A DNA stretch of 46,960 nucleotides. It comes from Aquisalinus sp. (GTDB taxonomy: Bacteria; Pseudomonadota; Alphaproteobacteria; Caulobacterales; Parvularculaceae). Below are positions 36,424-44,031 of the stretch, in pieces. Within the stretch, counting starts at the first letter, position 1. Each line of letters starts with the position of its first letter. The position numbers were made by a program, and so were the translations under genes. A model generated the notes under the pieces. That model was not told where the DNA came from, did not search any database, and worked only from the letters and a program-made list of their open reading frames with translations. Where the stretch lies: assembly GCA_022763115.1 (NCBI GenBank), contig JALEGJ010000110.1, positions 1-46,960 on the forward strand. Direction: 5' to 3'.

Positions 36424-36953
36424 CCTCACGAGCAGATCTTGGGGAACTTGTAGAAGGTACCGGCGTCGCTGTGGCCGTTGATCCGGACGGGCCGCTGGCC
36501 GGTGTCCTGCTGCGCGGCGCTTCAGGTGTCGGCAAGTCTGATCTGGCCTTGCGATTGATTGAAGAGTGCCCGTGGCGACGGACACGCCTCGTGGCCGATG
36601 ATCTGGTGATTGTCGGCGCTGAAAAGGATGGCCTTGCAATGCGACACCCCGGTTCACTGGCGGGCAAGATGGAGGCCAGAGGGTTCGGGATCATTCGCGT
36701 GCCATTTATCGATGTTTGCGCACTGCACCTTGTTGCAGAATCTAACGGGCCTGCCGGGCGATTGCCGGAACCTCGCGAGATGCAATTGACAACGGCATCC
36801 AGTACAAAAATTCCTGTCATTGCCAGCACATTTCTGGAGCCGTCAGCGCCAGCGAAGATCCGCCACGCACTACGTGCATTTTTGGCTAGACATTTCGACT
36901 CACAAGGGCAGGATACCTTTTCGACTCAGGCAAAAGGGCAGCAGGAAATATGA
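36420..36953 (+). CDS. hprK: Short HPr kinase/phosphorylase
   Basis: HprK phosphorylates HPr on a serine and can reverse the reaction, adjusting the PTS phosphorelay to metabolic state. The 177-residue protein is the alphaproteobacterial form that keeps only the C-terminal catalytic domain. Walker A is GASGVGKSD (33-41), the Mg-binding acidic pair is VADDLV, and the family signature is MEARGFGIIRV (about 83-93). A Gln-rich, charged tail of about 20 residues is extra. It overlaps chvG upstream and the EIIA gene downstream by four bases each, so all are one translation-coupled operon. Confidence 0.93.
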   Translation: MTSRADLGELVEGTGVAVAVDPDGPLAGVLLRGASGVGKSDLALRLIEECPWRRTRLVADDLVIVGAEKDGLAMRHPGSLAGKMEARGFGIIRVPFIDVCALHLVAESNGPAGRLPEPREMQLTTASSTKIPVIASTFLEPSAPAKIRHALRAFLARHFDSQGQDTFSTQAKGQQEI

Positions 36954-37369
36954 TCGGCCTTGTGGTTGTAACACACGGAAATCTGGCAGATGAATTTCTG
37001 AAAGCGGCTGTCCACGTGGTTGGGCCGCAACCCAACATGGCAGCTGTATGTATCGGCGAAGACGATGACATGGAGCGTCGCCGCGAGGATATTCTTCAGG
37101 CCGCAAGTGCTGTGGGCGAGAGCGGTGATGGCACAATCATCCTCACGGACATGTTCGGCGGTACGCCCTCCAATCTGGCGATCTCTGTCATGGACAAGGT
37201 CGGCGCGGAAGTTATCGCTGGCGTCAACCTGCCCATGCTCATCAAGCTGGCACCGGAACAGTTCCGTACAGAAAACGATATCAAGGATGCCGTGGCTGCA
37301 GCGCATGAAGCAGGCCGCAAATACATCAATGTCGCCTCCTGGGTTCTGTCGGGAGAGCAGGCGAGTTAG
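36950..37369 (+). CDS. Mannose-type PTS component EIIA
   Basis: A 139-residue soluble EIIA of the mannose family. The phospho-accepting His9 is in VVVTHGNLAD. TDMFGGTPSNLAI near 62-74 and AGVNLPMLIKLA are family markers. No EIIB, EIIC or EIID genes are nearby, so it acts in regulation, not sugar uptake, as in other alphaproteobacteria with an incomplete PTS. It overlaps hprK by four bases and is followed by HPr after 9 bases. The HPr and HprK products are its likely partners. Confidence 0.92.
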   Translation: MIGLVVVTHGNLADEFLKAAVHVVGPQPNMAAVCIGEDDDMERRREDILQAASAVGESGDGTIILTDMFGGTPSNLAISVMDKVGAEVIAGVNLPMLIKLAPEQFRTENDIKDAVAAAHEAGRKYINVASWVLSGEQAS

Positions 37370-37378
37370 TACCCGAAG

Positions 37379-37657
37379 ATGACATCGATCCTGACGCGAG
37401 ATGTTGAAATAACCAATAAACGGGGATTGCACGCCCGCGCTTCAGCGAAATTCTGCGCCGTCGCAGGGTCTTTCGAGGCAACAATACGTGTACGCCGTGA
37501 AGGTGTGGAGGTCGGCGGTTGTTCGATTATGGGCCTGATGATGCTGGGCGCCGGTATCGGCTCCAGCATCCGGATTACAGCTGAGGGTCCCCAGGCCGCC
37601 GAAGCACTGGATACGCTGGTTCGGCTGGTGGAGGAGCGCTTTGGAGAAGACGAGTAG
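37379..37657 (+). CDS. ptsH: HPr phosphocarrier protein
   Basis: A 92-residue HPr. Phosphate is taken on His18 in GLHARAS, and the HprK target serine is Ser49 in GCSIMGLMML. It passes phosphate from enzyme I to the upstream EIIA. Enzyme I (ptsP/ptsI) is not in the window. The last 83 bases overlap, in antisense, the 3' end of the large hydrolase gene on the other strand. This closes the chvI-chvG-hprK-EIIA-HPr cluster; ahcY, which often follows in rhizobia, is absent. Confidence 0.94.
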   Translation: MTSILTRDVEITNKRGLHARASAKFCAVAGSFEATIRVRREGVEVGGCSIMGLMMLGAGIGSSIRITAEGPQAAEALDTLVRLVEERFGEDE

Positions 37658-39335
37658 CCTCATTTGACGCACTTTTGCGCGTCATGTCTGTCGGGCGAAT
37701 GCCAGCGCGACGCAGGGTTTCATGAATGATGAATTCCTTGCTTTCCGGCACCCGGAAATAGGATGTATGGATCAGCTCCCGCCAGCTTAGTTGTTCGGTC
37801 AGTTCATCAATCAGGTTATGATCCGTATGGATTGTATCATCGGCAAGCACATTCTGGACATTGAGTAGGGACTCTTTCGCGTGGTCCGCCGCAAACTCGC
37901 ATAAGGCAAGGCTTGCTTTTTCTGACATCGGGACCGCATGGCTGTCATCCCATCCCTGCGGCACTCGGCCAACCCCCGCAACATCCTCGCCCTTGGTCGT
38001 GTTGCCAAGGGCCTGACGCTTGACCTGATTGCCAAAGGCTGCATTCAGGCGACGGGCAAGGAAGTTACCAAAGAACAGGCGATTGATGATGTCGGTCAAC
38101 GGAAATACAGCAACCACAATCAGAAGTTTTGACAGAACACTGATAACATCAATCAGGAAGGACAGGGCAAATGTTGGTTGGCCACGATCATCGTAAGCGG
38201 TCGCGTTCACAAAATCAGGCAGGAATGTCAGGTTCGGCGCGATGTTGATATTGTACCAGAGCATGATTTCGAAGGCGAGCGGCTCGGCGATCGAATACCA
38301 CAATGTCCAGTGCACATCGGCGGCGAGGCTTTCTTCCGCATACCATTGCAACCAGTTCTGCACTTGCGGGTCTGTCATGAAGGTCCAGCCGGGCAGATAA
38401 TCGCGGGCAATTTCCATCGCGCCCAGTAATTCGTCTGCAACGACAGCACTGCCGAGGAAAAACACAACGATCAGTACCACGACGAGACGCAGGAACCCCC
38501 GACTCTGGGTGGGCTGCATCAGGGTCAGATTGAGGTCATATACCCTGCGCAGGCCATTGATCGCTTCGTCGCGCTTGTCATAAAGCGCTGTCCAGACCGG
38601 ACTGAACTGGTCGTGAAAGTCTCTCGCCACTTCCTTGCTGTGCAGCGCACGGATACGGCGCTGCGAGCGCAATAACAGATACCAGGTCAGGCTGATGAAA
38701 AGCAGGGAGGAGGCAATGGTCGAGAGAGCAACTGTGCGCTCATTGCGAGCGGCCTCAATTTGGGACTCCATCTGTTGCACCTGGACAGCATATTCGTCCA
38801 TGCCTTTGCGTTGTTGAACCATCTCGGCTGCCTCGCCCATCTGGCCCGCGTCAGTCATGGAAACGCCAAAAATGACAACGGTGATGATAGATGAGACGAC
38901 AAGAAATGTCAGAAAGATCGAATACAGAAGAGCAAGTTGGCCAGAGAAGTCCAGCCGTTCCCAGAGCCAGCGCTGCGGTTTCATCCGTATAAAGGGGGTG
39001 CCGACCGTGATAACACCTTTGATATGGTCGAAGTCGCGCTCAGTAGAGGTGGCTAACCGCAGGGCCGTAGAAATGACAGAGCCGCCATGGCTGTGGCCGA
39101 TCAGGGTAACATCCTCTTCGCGTTCATCATACTGGATCAATTCCCAAAGCAGGCCTTCAGCGGCGTCCCGACGCGATAATTCATCGTTCTTTCCATCCCA
39201 CATGAACGGGATGATCTCGCCACCACCTGCTTTTTCCAAAAGGTCTTTCGAAAAATCGGACTCCGGCTGCCACCATTTCGGGTCAGCAGAATCCGGTATG
39301 TCATCGCCAGTGCCGTGTACGGTGATGAACTTCAT
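37575..39335 (-). CDS. Large membrane protein with alpha/beta-hydrolase (lipase-like) N-terminal domain
   Basis: A 586-residue protein I cannot place in a named family. Residues 1-115 look like an alpha/beta hydrolase: the strand FITVHGTGDD (oxyanion-type HG) and the nucleophile elbow GHSHGGS with Ser82. Helices follow at about 135-158, 204-222, 282-300 and 390-412, with a coiled-coil-like Gln/Glu-rich loop between the first two (165-200). The last 150 residues are soluble and charged. The start is ATG 39335, at the first hydrolase strand; the frame upstream to 39572 is in UDG DNA. Its 3' end overlaps ptsH by 83 bases. The likely activity is hydrolysis of a lipid or ester at the membrane; other options remain. 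Confidence 0.8.
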   Translation of the reverse strand: MKFITVHGTGDDIPDSADPKWWQPESDFSKDLLEKAGGGEIIPFMWDGKNDELSRRDAAEGLLWELIQYDEREEDVTLIGHSHGGSVISTALRLATSTERDFDHIKGVITVGTPFIRMKPQRWLWERLDFSGQLALLYSIFLTFLVVSSIITVVIFGVSMTDAGQMGEAAEMVQQRKGMDEYAVQVQQMESQIEAARNERTVALSTIASSLLFISLTWYLLLRSQRRIRALHSKEVARDFHDQFSPVWTALYDKRDEAINGLRRVYDLNLTLMQPTQSRGFLRLVVVLIVVFFLGSAVVADELLGAMEIARDYLPGWTFMTDPQVQNWLQWYAEESLAADVHWTLWYSIAEPLAFEIMLWYNINIAPNLTFLPDFVNATAYDDRGQPTFALSFLIDVISVLSKLLIVVAVFPLTDIINRLFFGNFLARRLNAAFGNQVKRQALGNTTKGEDVAGVGRVPQGWDDSHAVPMSEKASLALCEFAADHAKESLLNVQNVLADDTIHTDHNLIDELTEQLSWRELIHTSYFRVPESKEFIIHETLRRAGIRPTDMTRKSASNEATRLLQSAPPPAEPAYPVLRRPGDPQL

Positions 39336-39463
39336 CTCTAAGCAACCCCCAAATACCCAAACTGACCCCATTAAATGCCATCGCTGGCGCAGTGTCAAAA
39401 CCTCAAATGGGGGGGTAAGCGTGAGCGCTTGACGCTGGGCGAATCCGGCGTCACGCTTCATAC

Positions 39464-40339
39464 ATGCCGGAAAATCAGACCAGTCCAGAACAATTACGCG
39501 CCGTCCTGCAGTGGTATGCTGACATGGGTGTTGAGGACGTGATCGGAGCCGAACCGTCTGATTTCTCCACATGGGCGAACCGTGGTCCGGTCAGTGCCCC
39601 GCAAGCACCGCGCAAGGCGCCTGCCCCCCCGCCCGGTCTCGGTCAGACGCAGAAAGCCTCGACGCCGCAGCGCAGTGCCCCGTCACCTGTCTCCGGGCTG
39701 GAAGCGCCAATGCCGACAGATGAAGCGATTGCCCTCGCAAAGTCTCTTGCCGCCTCGGCAACCACACTCACCGACTTGCGCTCTGCCATTCAGGGCTTCG
39801 ACGGGTGTCCGCTGAAACCGGGCGCGCGCAATACCGTTATCGATGACGGCATTGATGGCGCGCCGCTGATGGTGCTGGGGGAAGCGCCGGGCCGGGATGA
39901 AGACCGGATCGGCAAGCCTTTTGTTGGCCGCGCCGGACAGTTGCTCGACAAGATGCTGGCAGCCATAGGTCACTCGCGTTTTGAGGATGAGATGGCAAGC
40001 GCCTACATTTCCAATTCTATTTTCTGGCGCCCGCCCGGCAATCGCACGCCAACCAAGGCGGAAGTGGCGATCTGTATGCCTTTCGTCTGGCGGCTGATAG
40101 AGTTGGCAAAACCGAAGGTGATTATTCTTGTTGGCAATACGCCCACACAGGCCCTGTTTGACGGTGCGCCGGGGATAACGCGGGCGCGCGGGCTATGGCG
40201 GGAACATCAGACCTCTGACGGGCAGACCATTCCGGCCCTGCCGATGTTCCATCCGGCCTTCCTTCTTCGGCAACCTCTGCAGAAACGGCTAGCCTGGGCG
40301 GATCTCATCGCCGTGCGCAAAAAGCTGGAAAGCGCATAA
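39464..40339 (+). CDS. Uracil-DNA glycosylase, family 4-like
   Basis: This 291-residue DNA repair enzyme removes uracil from DNA. The catalytic/uracil-binding segment GEAPGRDEDRIGKPFVGRAGQLLDKML and the C-terminal FHPAFLLRQP motif (with the catalytic-side His) are both intact. Residues about 40-95 form an Ala/Pro-rich linker after a short N-terminal helix. Only two cysteines are present (in GCPLK and in AICMPF). The four-Cys iron-sulfur site of classical family 4 is therefore not complete. No ribosome site is clear. It is divergent from the hydrolase gene. AAGCGTGA and TCACGCTT (39417-39424, 39451-39458) form an inverted repeat just upstream. Confidence 0.88.
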   Translation: MPENQTSPEQLRAVLQWYADMGVEDVIGAEPSDFSTWANRGPVSAPQAPRKAPAPPPGLGQTQKASTPQRSAPSPVSGLEAPMPTDEAIALAKSLAASATTLTDLRSAIQGFDGCPLKPGARNTVIDDGIDGAPLMVLGEAPGRDEDRIGKPFVGRAGQLLDKMLAAIGHSRFEDEMASAYISNSIFWRPPGNRTPTKAEVAICMPFVWRLIELAKPKVIILVGNTPTQALFDGAPGITRARGLWREHQTSDGQTIPALPMFHPAFLLRQPLQKRLAWADLIAVRKKLESA

Positions 40340-40411
40340 GGGTTATCCTCAGGCGGCATTGCTCGTTCAGCGCCAGAGTGGCTAGGCTTTCACAAAACTC
40401 GGGAGGAACAA

Positions 40412-41068
40412 ATGTTTGTTGGTCATTACGGGCCGGCCCTGATGGGCAAGGCTGCTGCGAAGTCGGTCAAGCTCTGGCATCTGTTCCTGGCGGTGCAGAT
40501 CGTCGATGTTTTCTGGGCGATTTTTATCATGACAGGCATAGAGCAGGCGCGGGTCGTGCCCGGCTTTCTCGAAGCCAGCCATCTCGACCTCTATCACATG
40601 CCCTACACGCATAGTCTGGTTGCAACCCTTGTCTGGATGCTGGCCGGGCTCATTTTCTATCGCCTCGTTCGGCCAGCCGCCGGATGGAGCGGGGCGGTCA
40701 TCATTGCCCTTGCCATTGGCTCGCACTGGCTGACCGACCTGGTCGTGCATACGCAGGACCTGCCCATCATGCTGGACGGGCCGATGGTAGGCTTCGGGCT
40801 TTGGGAGAGCCTGCTCTGGTCGCAAGTGGCAGAAGTCAGCCTGCTTCTGGTCGGCATGGTATTTTATCTTAAGAGCACATCGCCCAAATCCGGCCTTGGC
40901 CGCATTGCGCCGTGGCTCCTTTTCGGGTTCCTGTTGATATTACAGGCCTACAATCAGATCGCCCCACCACCAGAGAATATACAGGAAATGGCCCCGCTGG
41001 CGCTTGCAAGCTATCTGCTTCTGGCGGGTGCGGCGGCGCTGACAGATATGACGCGCACCTCACGGTAA
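40412..41068 (+). CDS. Integral membrane protein of unknown function
   Basis: A 218-residue inner-membrane protein with about six hydrophobic segments. Two His-rich conserved-looking motifs, HMPYTHSLVATLVW and GSHWLTDLVVHTQDLP, have the spacing and character of metal-binding sites. They resemble membrane-bound metal-dependent hydrolases (YdjM-like), but I cannot assign a family. GGGAGGAAC precedes the ATG. It follows the uracil-DNA glycosylase gene by 72 bases and precedes the structured RNA region. A hydrolase role is a guess. Confidence 0.75.
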   Translation: MFVGHYGPALMGKAAAKSVKLWHLFLAVQIVDVFWAIFIMTGIEQARVVPGFLEASHLDLYHMPYTHSLVATLVWMLAGLIFYRLVRPAAGWSGAVIIALAIGSHWLTDLVVHTQDLPIMLDGPMVGFGLWESLLWSQVAEVSLLLVGMVFYLKSTSPKSGLGRIAPWLLFGFLLILQAYNQIAPPPENIQEMAPLALASYLLLAGAAALTDMTRTSR

Positions 41069-41095
41069 AAGGCCTCAGCAGCAATTTGGAGAAGC

Positions 41096-41111
41096 TGTGA
41101 TCTGCATCACA
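41096..41111. promoter_or_regulatory. CRP-type palindromic binding site
   Basis: TGTGA and TCACA flank a 6-base spacer exactly as in the CRP consensus TGTGA-N6-TCACA. It lies about 25 bases after the membrane protein gene and upstream of a possible promoter (TTGAAT 41121, TATGTC 41143). It would control the structured RNA and mini-ORF downstream. Confidence 0.65.
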
Positions 41112-41196
41112 TAGCGCCGCTTGAATGGTTGCTACTAGCACTTATGTCAGGGCTGTTACTTGTTTTGAAAAGTTAACCGTTCTCAAGGAGGCACTC

Positions 41197-41223
41197 ATGA
41201 ACGCGCACGAAACATTTATCTAA
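41197..41223 (+). CDS. Eight-codon mini-ORF with perfect ribosome site
   Basis: AAGGAGG (41185-41191) lies 5 bases before an ATG that opens the reading frame MNAHETFI and a TAA stop. The ribosome site is better than that of most full genes in this window, so the peptide is probably translated. It ends six bases before the first hairpin of the structured region, the geometry of a leader peptide or a dual-function RNA. I do not recognise the peptide. Confidence 0.45.
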   Translation: MNAHETFI

Positions 41224-41229
41224 AGATCT

Positions 41230-41263
41230 ATTCTGAGCCCATTTTATCAGAATGATATTTTTT
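41230..41263 (+). terminator. Terminator-like hairpin after the mini-ORF
   Basis: ATTCTGA (41230-41236) pairs with TCAGAAT (41247-41253), with a 10-base loop and six T residues at 41258-41263. The stem is AT-rich, so it would be a moderate terminator. Ribosome movement through the mini-ORF could affect its folding. Confidence 0.5.
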
Positions 41264-41289
41264 GATTTCATCACTTTGTTTGTGATGCG

Positions 41290-41357
41290 GCCAGCAACAA
41301 AAGCGCACCTCTCTCCCTCTCTCTTCATGCGCTGGCGTTGCTGGCTATTTTTGTTTT
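41290..41357 (+). terminator. Strong terminator with long pyrimidine loop upstream of lepB
   Basis: GCCAGCAAC (41290-41298) pairs with GTTGCTGGC (41337-41345), and AGCGC (41302-41306) with GCGCT (41329-41333). The loop is almost only C and T. A T-rich tail follows at 41348-41357. It marks the 3' end of the candidate RNA. Confidence 0.75.
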
Positions 41358-41430
41358 GGCCCTACCAAATTTTCAGTAGCAGCTTATGCTCCCGAACGGC
41401 ATGATGGTATTTCGGATCAGGGGAATAGTT

Positions 41431-42165
41431 GTGGTGAAAAAAATCTGGGAAAAATATCGCGGGGATATCCGATTTTTCGTGATCTTCCTTTTATGTTTTG
41501 GCCTGTTCAGGTCGGTGGCTTTTGCGTCCTATCACATCCCGTCAGAAAGTATGGTCCCGACGCTTGAGGTTGGTGACAGGATCATTGTCAGCAAATGGCC
41601 CTATGGCTATTCCAAACATTCCGTATGGTTCCCGTTTTTCACGAAACTGCCTGATGCCAACAGTCGCTTGTTCAGTCGTCTGCCGGAGCGTGGCGATGTT
41701 GCCGTCTTCAAGCACACGCGAGATGATATCGTGATGATAAAGCGTGTTATCGGATTGCCCGGAGATGAAATTTCCATTGTGGACGGGGTGCTGCATGTCA
41801 ACGGCAAGGCTGTCGAGCGCAAGCCAATCCGTGCCTATGCCTATCGTGAGCATAAAGGCAGCGTTGCAAGTGTCCGGCAATATACGGAAGTTTTACCGGA
41901 AGGGATGCAGCATACGATTATTGAGCGCAGCGACACCTGGCGCGGCGATGCGGCGGGGCCGTATTTTGTGCCTGAAGGTCATGTATTCATGATGGGGGAC
42001 AATCGGGACAATTCCGCCGACAGTCGCTATCTGTCAGGGCTCGGTTTCGTACCTGTGGAGCACTTGATTGGCCGCGCAGAGATGATCTTTGCCTCCACGC
42101 ATTCCTGCCAGCAGGAGGACGGGCTGGAGTGCGCGGCGCGGCGCTTCTTCTCGGTCATTCACTGA
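41431..42165 (+). CDS. lepB: Signal peptidase I
   Basis: LepB cleaves signal peptides on the periplasmic face of the inner membrane. The catalytic Ser lies in IPSESMVPTL (Ser40 from this start) and the general-base Lys in VMIKRVIGLPGDE (Lys104). The family box MGDNRDNSADSR is complete. One membrane helix precedes the serine. The frame is open from ATG 41386, but AGGGGA (41419-41424) points to GTG 41431 or 41434 as the start, giving about 244 residues. It overlaps the convergent TetR gene by 11 bases. Because it sits far from rnc-era, it may be a second signal peptidase; the window cannot tell. Confidence 0.93.
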   Translation: MVKKIWEKYRGDIRFFVIFLLCFGLFRSVAFASYHIPSESMVPTLEVGDRIIVSKWPYGYSKHSVWFPFFTKLPDANSRLFSRLPERGDVAVFKHTRDDIVMIKRVIGLPGDEISIVDGVLHVNGKAVERKPIRAYAYREHKGSVASVRQYTEVLPEGMQHTIIERSDTWRGDAAGPYFVPEGHVFMMGDNRDNSADSRYLSGLGFVPVEHLIGRAEMIFASTHSCQQEDGLECAARRFFSVIH

Positions 42166-42769
42166 CAAGTGCATTGATGACTATTTCAGTATGCTGTTCA
42201 AATTCTTTGGCAGTCTGCTTTTGTAAGGCTTTGAAGTTGCGGGTGCCATAAATCTGCGACAGCACTGTTTCAGAGGCAGCGAAGTAATTGATGATCCCCA
42301 GCAAGGGGTAAATTTTACCAAGTGCATCAATCTCGCTATCGCCGGTAATGTTGCACACAACACCAGTAAGCTCCTGCAGGAATGGTTTCAGATACCAGGT
42401 TGAGACATTGTTCGCGCGGCGCTCCACATCCAGTAATTCCCGCATGAGGATCTTTGTTGCATCCGGATAGTCAACTGTGTGCTGATAAACTTCAAACATA
42501 ATTGCGCGTAACTGCTCGACAGGGGTGGCCTTGGATGCCTTGGCGTCCTGCGTTGCAGCCATCATCGAGGCGCTGATTTCCGCCAGTACGGCAGCATACA
42601 GTTTTTCCTTACTGCCAAAATGATGCAGCACAGCCTGCTTGGTGATGCCGCGCTCTTTCGCAATGTCATTCAGGCTCGCGCCATAGAACCCTTTTGCCGC
42701 AAACAGGCTGCGCGCAGTGTCGATGATCTGCTGCTGAGGGTCGGTGGGTGTGAGCAAGAATGCCTCCAT
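42155..42769 (-). CDS. TetR-family transcriptional repressor
   Basis: A 204-residue regulator. The N-terminal helix-turn-helix is in DTARSLFAAKGFYGASLNDIAKERGITKQAVLHHFGSKE (about 16-55, in part), the standard TetR pattern. The C-terminal helical domain would bind an effector. The gene is divergent from the Rieske oxygenase, with two copies of a CTTACC-N4-GGTAAG palindrome between them, so it almost certainly controls both. The effector may be the oxygenase substrate. Its stop overlaps lepB by 11 bases. Confidence 0.9.
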   Translation of the reverse strand: MEAFLLTPTDPQQQIIDTARSLFAAKGFYGASLNDIAKERGITKQAVLHHFGSKEKLYAAVLAEISASMMAATQDAKASKATPVEQLRAIMFEVYQHTVDYPDATKILMRELLDVERRANNVSTWYLKPFLQELTGVVCNITGDSEIDALGKIYPLLGIINYFAASETVLSQIYGTRNFKALQKQTAKEFEQHTEIVINALVSE

Positions 42770-42783
42770 GGCTGCCTTGACGA

Positions 42784-42799
42784 CTTACCACCCGGTAGG
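42784..42799. promoter_or_regulatory. TetR operator 1
   Basis: CTTACC-ACCC-GGTAGG, one mismatch from a perfect palindrome. It lies 15 bases from the TetR start codon. Confidence 0.7.
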
Positions 42800-42814
42800 T
42801 ACAAAGGCAATGCG

Positions 42815-42830
42815 CTTACCACTCGGTAAG
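42815..42830. promoter_or_regulatory. TetR operator 2
   Basis: CTTACC-ACTC-GGTAAG, a perfect 6-bp inverted repeat, 31 bases (three turns) from operator 1. It lies just upstream of the Rieske oxygenase ribosome site. Confidence 0.78.
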
Positions 42831-42857
42831 TGCGTTGCCTATGACGGGGAGGACCAG

Positions 42858-44012
42858 ATGGATCGCAATACGGAAATCAGACTCATAAAAGAAATTCTGG
42901 ATCTGCATGAAAAAGGCGAAACGCAATATGCGCCCGCAAGCTCCGGCGCGACGACAGACCTATATACGAGTGAAGAAATCTACAAGCGCGAGATGAGCCA
43001 TATTTTCAAGGCCAATCCCAATGCTGTAGCGATCACCAGTCAGTTGCCAGAACCCGGCAGCTACATTGCCCGGGAATGGGTCGATAACTTTCCACTTCTC
43101 TTGGTGCGGGATCACAATGGCGATATCCGCGCCTTTGCCAATATCTGCCGACATCGAAATTCACGCCTGGTCGATCCGGGCGCGGGCTGTCGCAAGCGCT
43201 TTACCTGTCCCTATCATGCCTGGACTTATGCCACTGATGGGCGACTGGTTGCAGCGCCGCAATTTGATGCGGGCTTCCCGGATCGTCAGATGGAGGAGTT
43301 CGGCCTCATCGAATTATCCGTTGCTGTCGTGCACGGTCTCATCTTTGTGCATCCTGACCCGGCGCAAAATATAGCAGATAATTTTCTGCCAGCAGAAATA
43401 CGCTCAATGCTTGAATGGCTCGATCTTGAAAATCACCGCGTTTACGACGTGCACGACAAAACCTGGAAGTCGAACTGGAAAATCATGTATGAAGGCGGTA
43501 TAGAAGCCTATCACTTCAATGTTGCCCATAAAGATACAATTGCCCCTTTCTTTCTCGGCAACCTGTCCACCTGGGAAGGGTGGGGCCATTACTCCCGCTT
43601 TATCCTGCCAAAGAAGTCGATACTCGATTTCAGGAGCCAGCCAGAAGAGAAGTGGGATATTCGTCAGGGCAGTAACATTCTGGTCAGCCTCTATCCCACA
43701 CTGACTTTCCTTGTTCAGCCTGACCATATTTCCGGGATCATGACAACGCCGCTGGCACCGGGCCTGACCCGCGTGGAAGAGATCACCTATGCGCCAAAAC
43801 CGGCAGATGGCTCTGACATATGGTCGGAAGAAGAAGAGACGCTCTACAGAACCAATCACGACCTGACAAAGCGTGTGCTCGATGAAGATTATGAACTTGG
43901 CGAAACCATCCAGGCGAATATGGAGACCGGTATTGTGCCGAACGTCAATTTCGCCCGGTTTGAGTCAGCCCTGACTGAACTGCATCGCCATTATAATCTG
44001 GCGATGCAGTAG
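42858..44012 (+). CDS. Rieske-type aromatic ring-hydroxylating oxygenase, alpha subunit
   Basis: A 384-residue oxygenase. The Rieske 2Fe-2S cluster ligands are Cys97/His99 (CRH) and Cys117/His120 (CPYH). The catalytic domain has the mononuclear-iron histidines His219 and His224 in IEAYHFNVAH. The bridging residue is Glu216 where dioxygenases of aromatics usually have Asp; some GbcA/CntA-like members differ in the same way. GGGGAGG precedes the ATG. No beta subunit, ferredoxin or reductase is adjacent. The TetR operators suggest substrate induction. Substrates such as quaternary amines, aromatic acids or steroids are all possible. Confidence 0.9.
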   Translation: MDRNTEIRLIKEILDLHEKGETQYAPASSGATTDLYTSEEIYKREMSHIFKANPNAVAITSQLPEPGSYIAREWVDNFPLLLVRDHNGDIRAFANICRHRNSRLVDPGAGCRKRFTCPYHAWTYATDGRLVAAPQFDAGFPDRQMEEFGLIELSVAVVHGLIFVHPDPAQNIADNFLPAEIRSMLEWLDLENHRVYDVHDKTWKSNWKIMYEGGIEAYHFNVAHKDTIAPFFLGNLSTWEGWGHYSRFILPKKSILDFRSQPEEKWDIRQGSNILVSLYPTLTFLVQPDHISGIMTTPLAPGLTRVEEITYAPKPADGSDIWSEEEETLYRTNHDLTKRVLDEDYELGETIQANMETGIVPNVNFARFESALTELHRHYNLAMQ

Positions 44013-44031
44013 ATCTTACAGGCCAGTATCT

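Larger units (their letters stand above)
41150..41357 (+). ncRNA. Candidate structured small RNA or lepB leader
   Basis: The 362-base gap before lepB holds three consecutive hairpins. They are ATTCTGA/TCAGAAT (41230-41253, then TTTTTT), CATCAC/GTGATG (41269-41287), and a long terminal one (41290-41345). The last has GCCAGCAAC/GTTGCTGGC and AGCGC/GCGCT stems, a C/U-only loop core of about 16 bases (41308-41326), and a T-rich tail. A CRP-type site and a mini-ORF with a perfect ribosome site lie upstream. The 5' end (about 41150) is inferred from the promoter guess. Pyrimidine-rich loops are a feature of stress-induced alphaproteobacterial small RNAs that pair with ribosome sites; the similarity here is by eye only. 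Confidence 0.5.
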
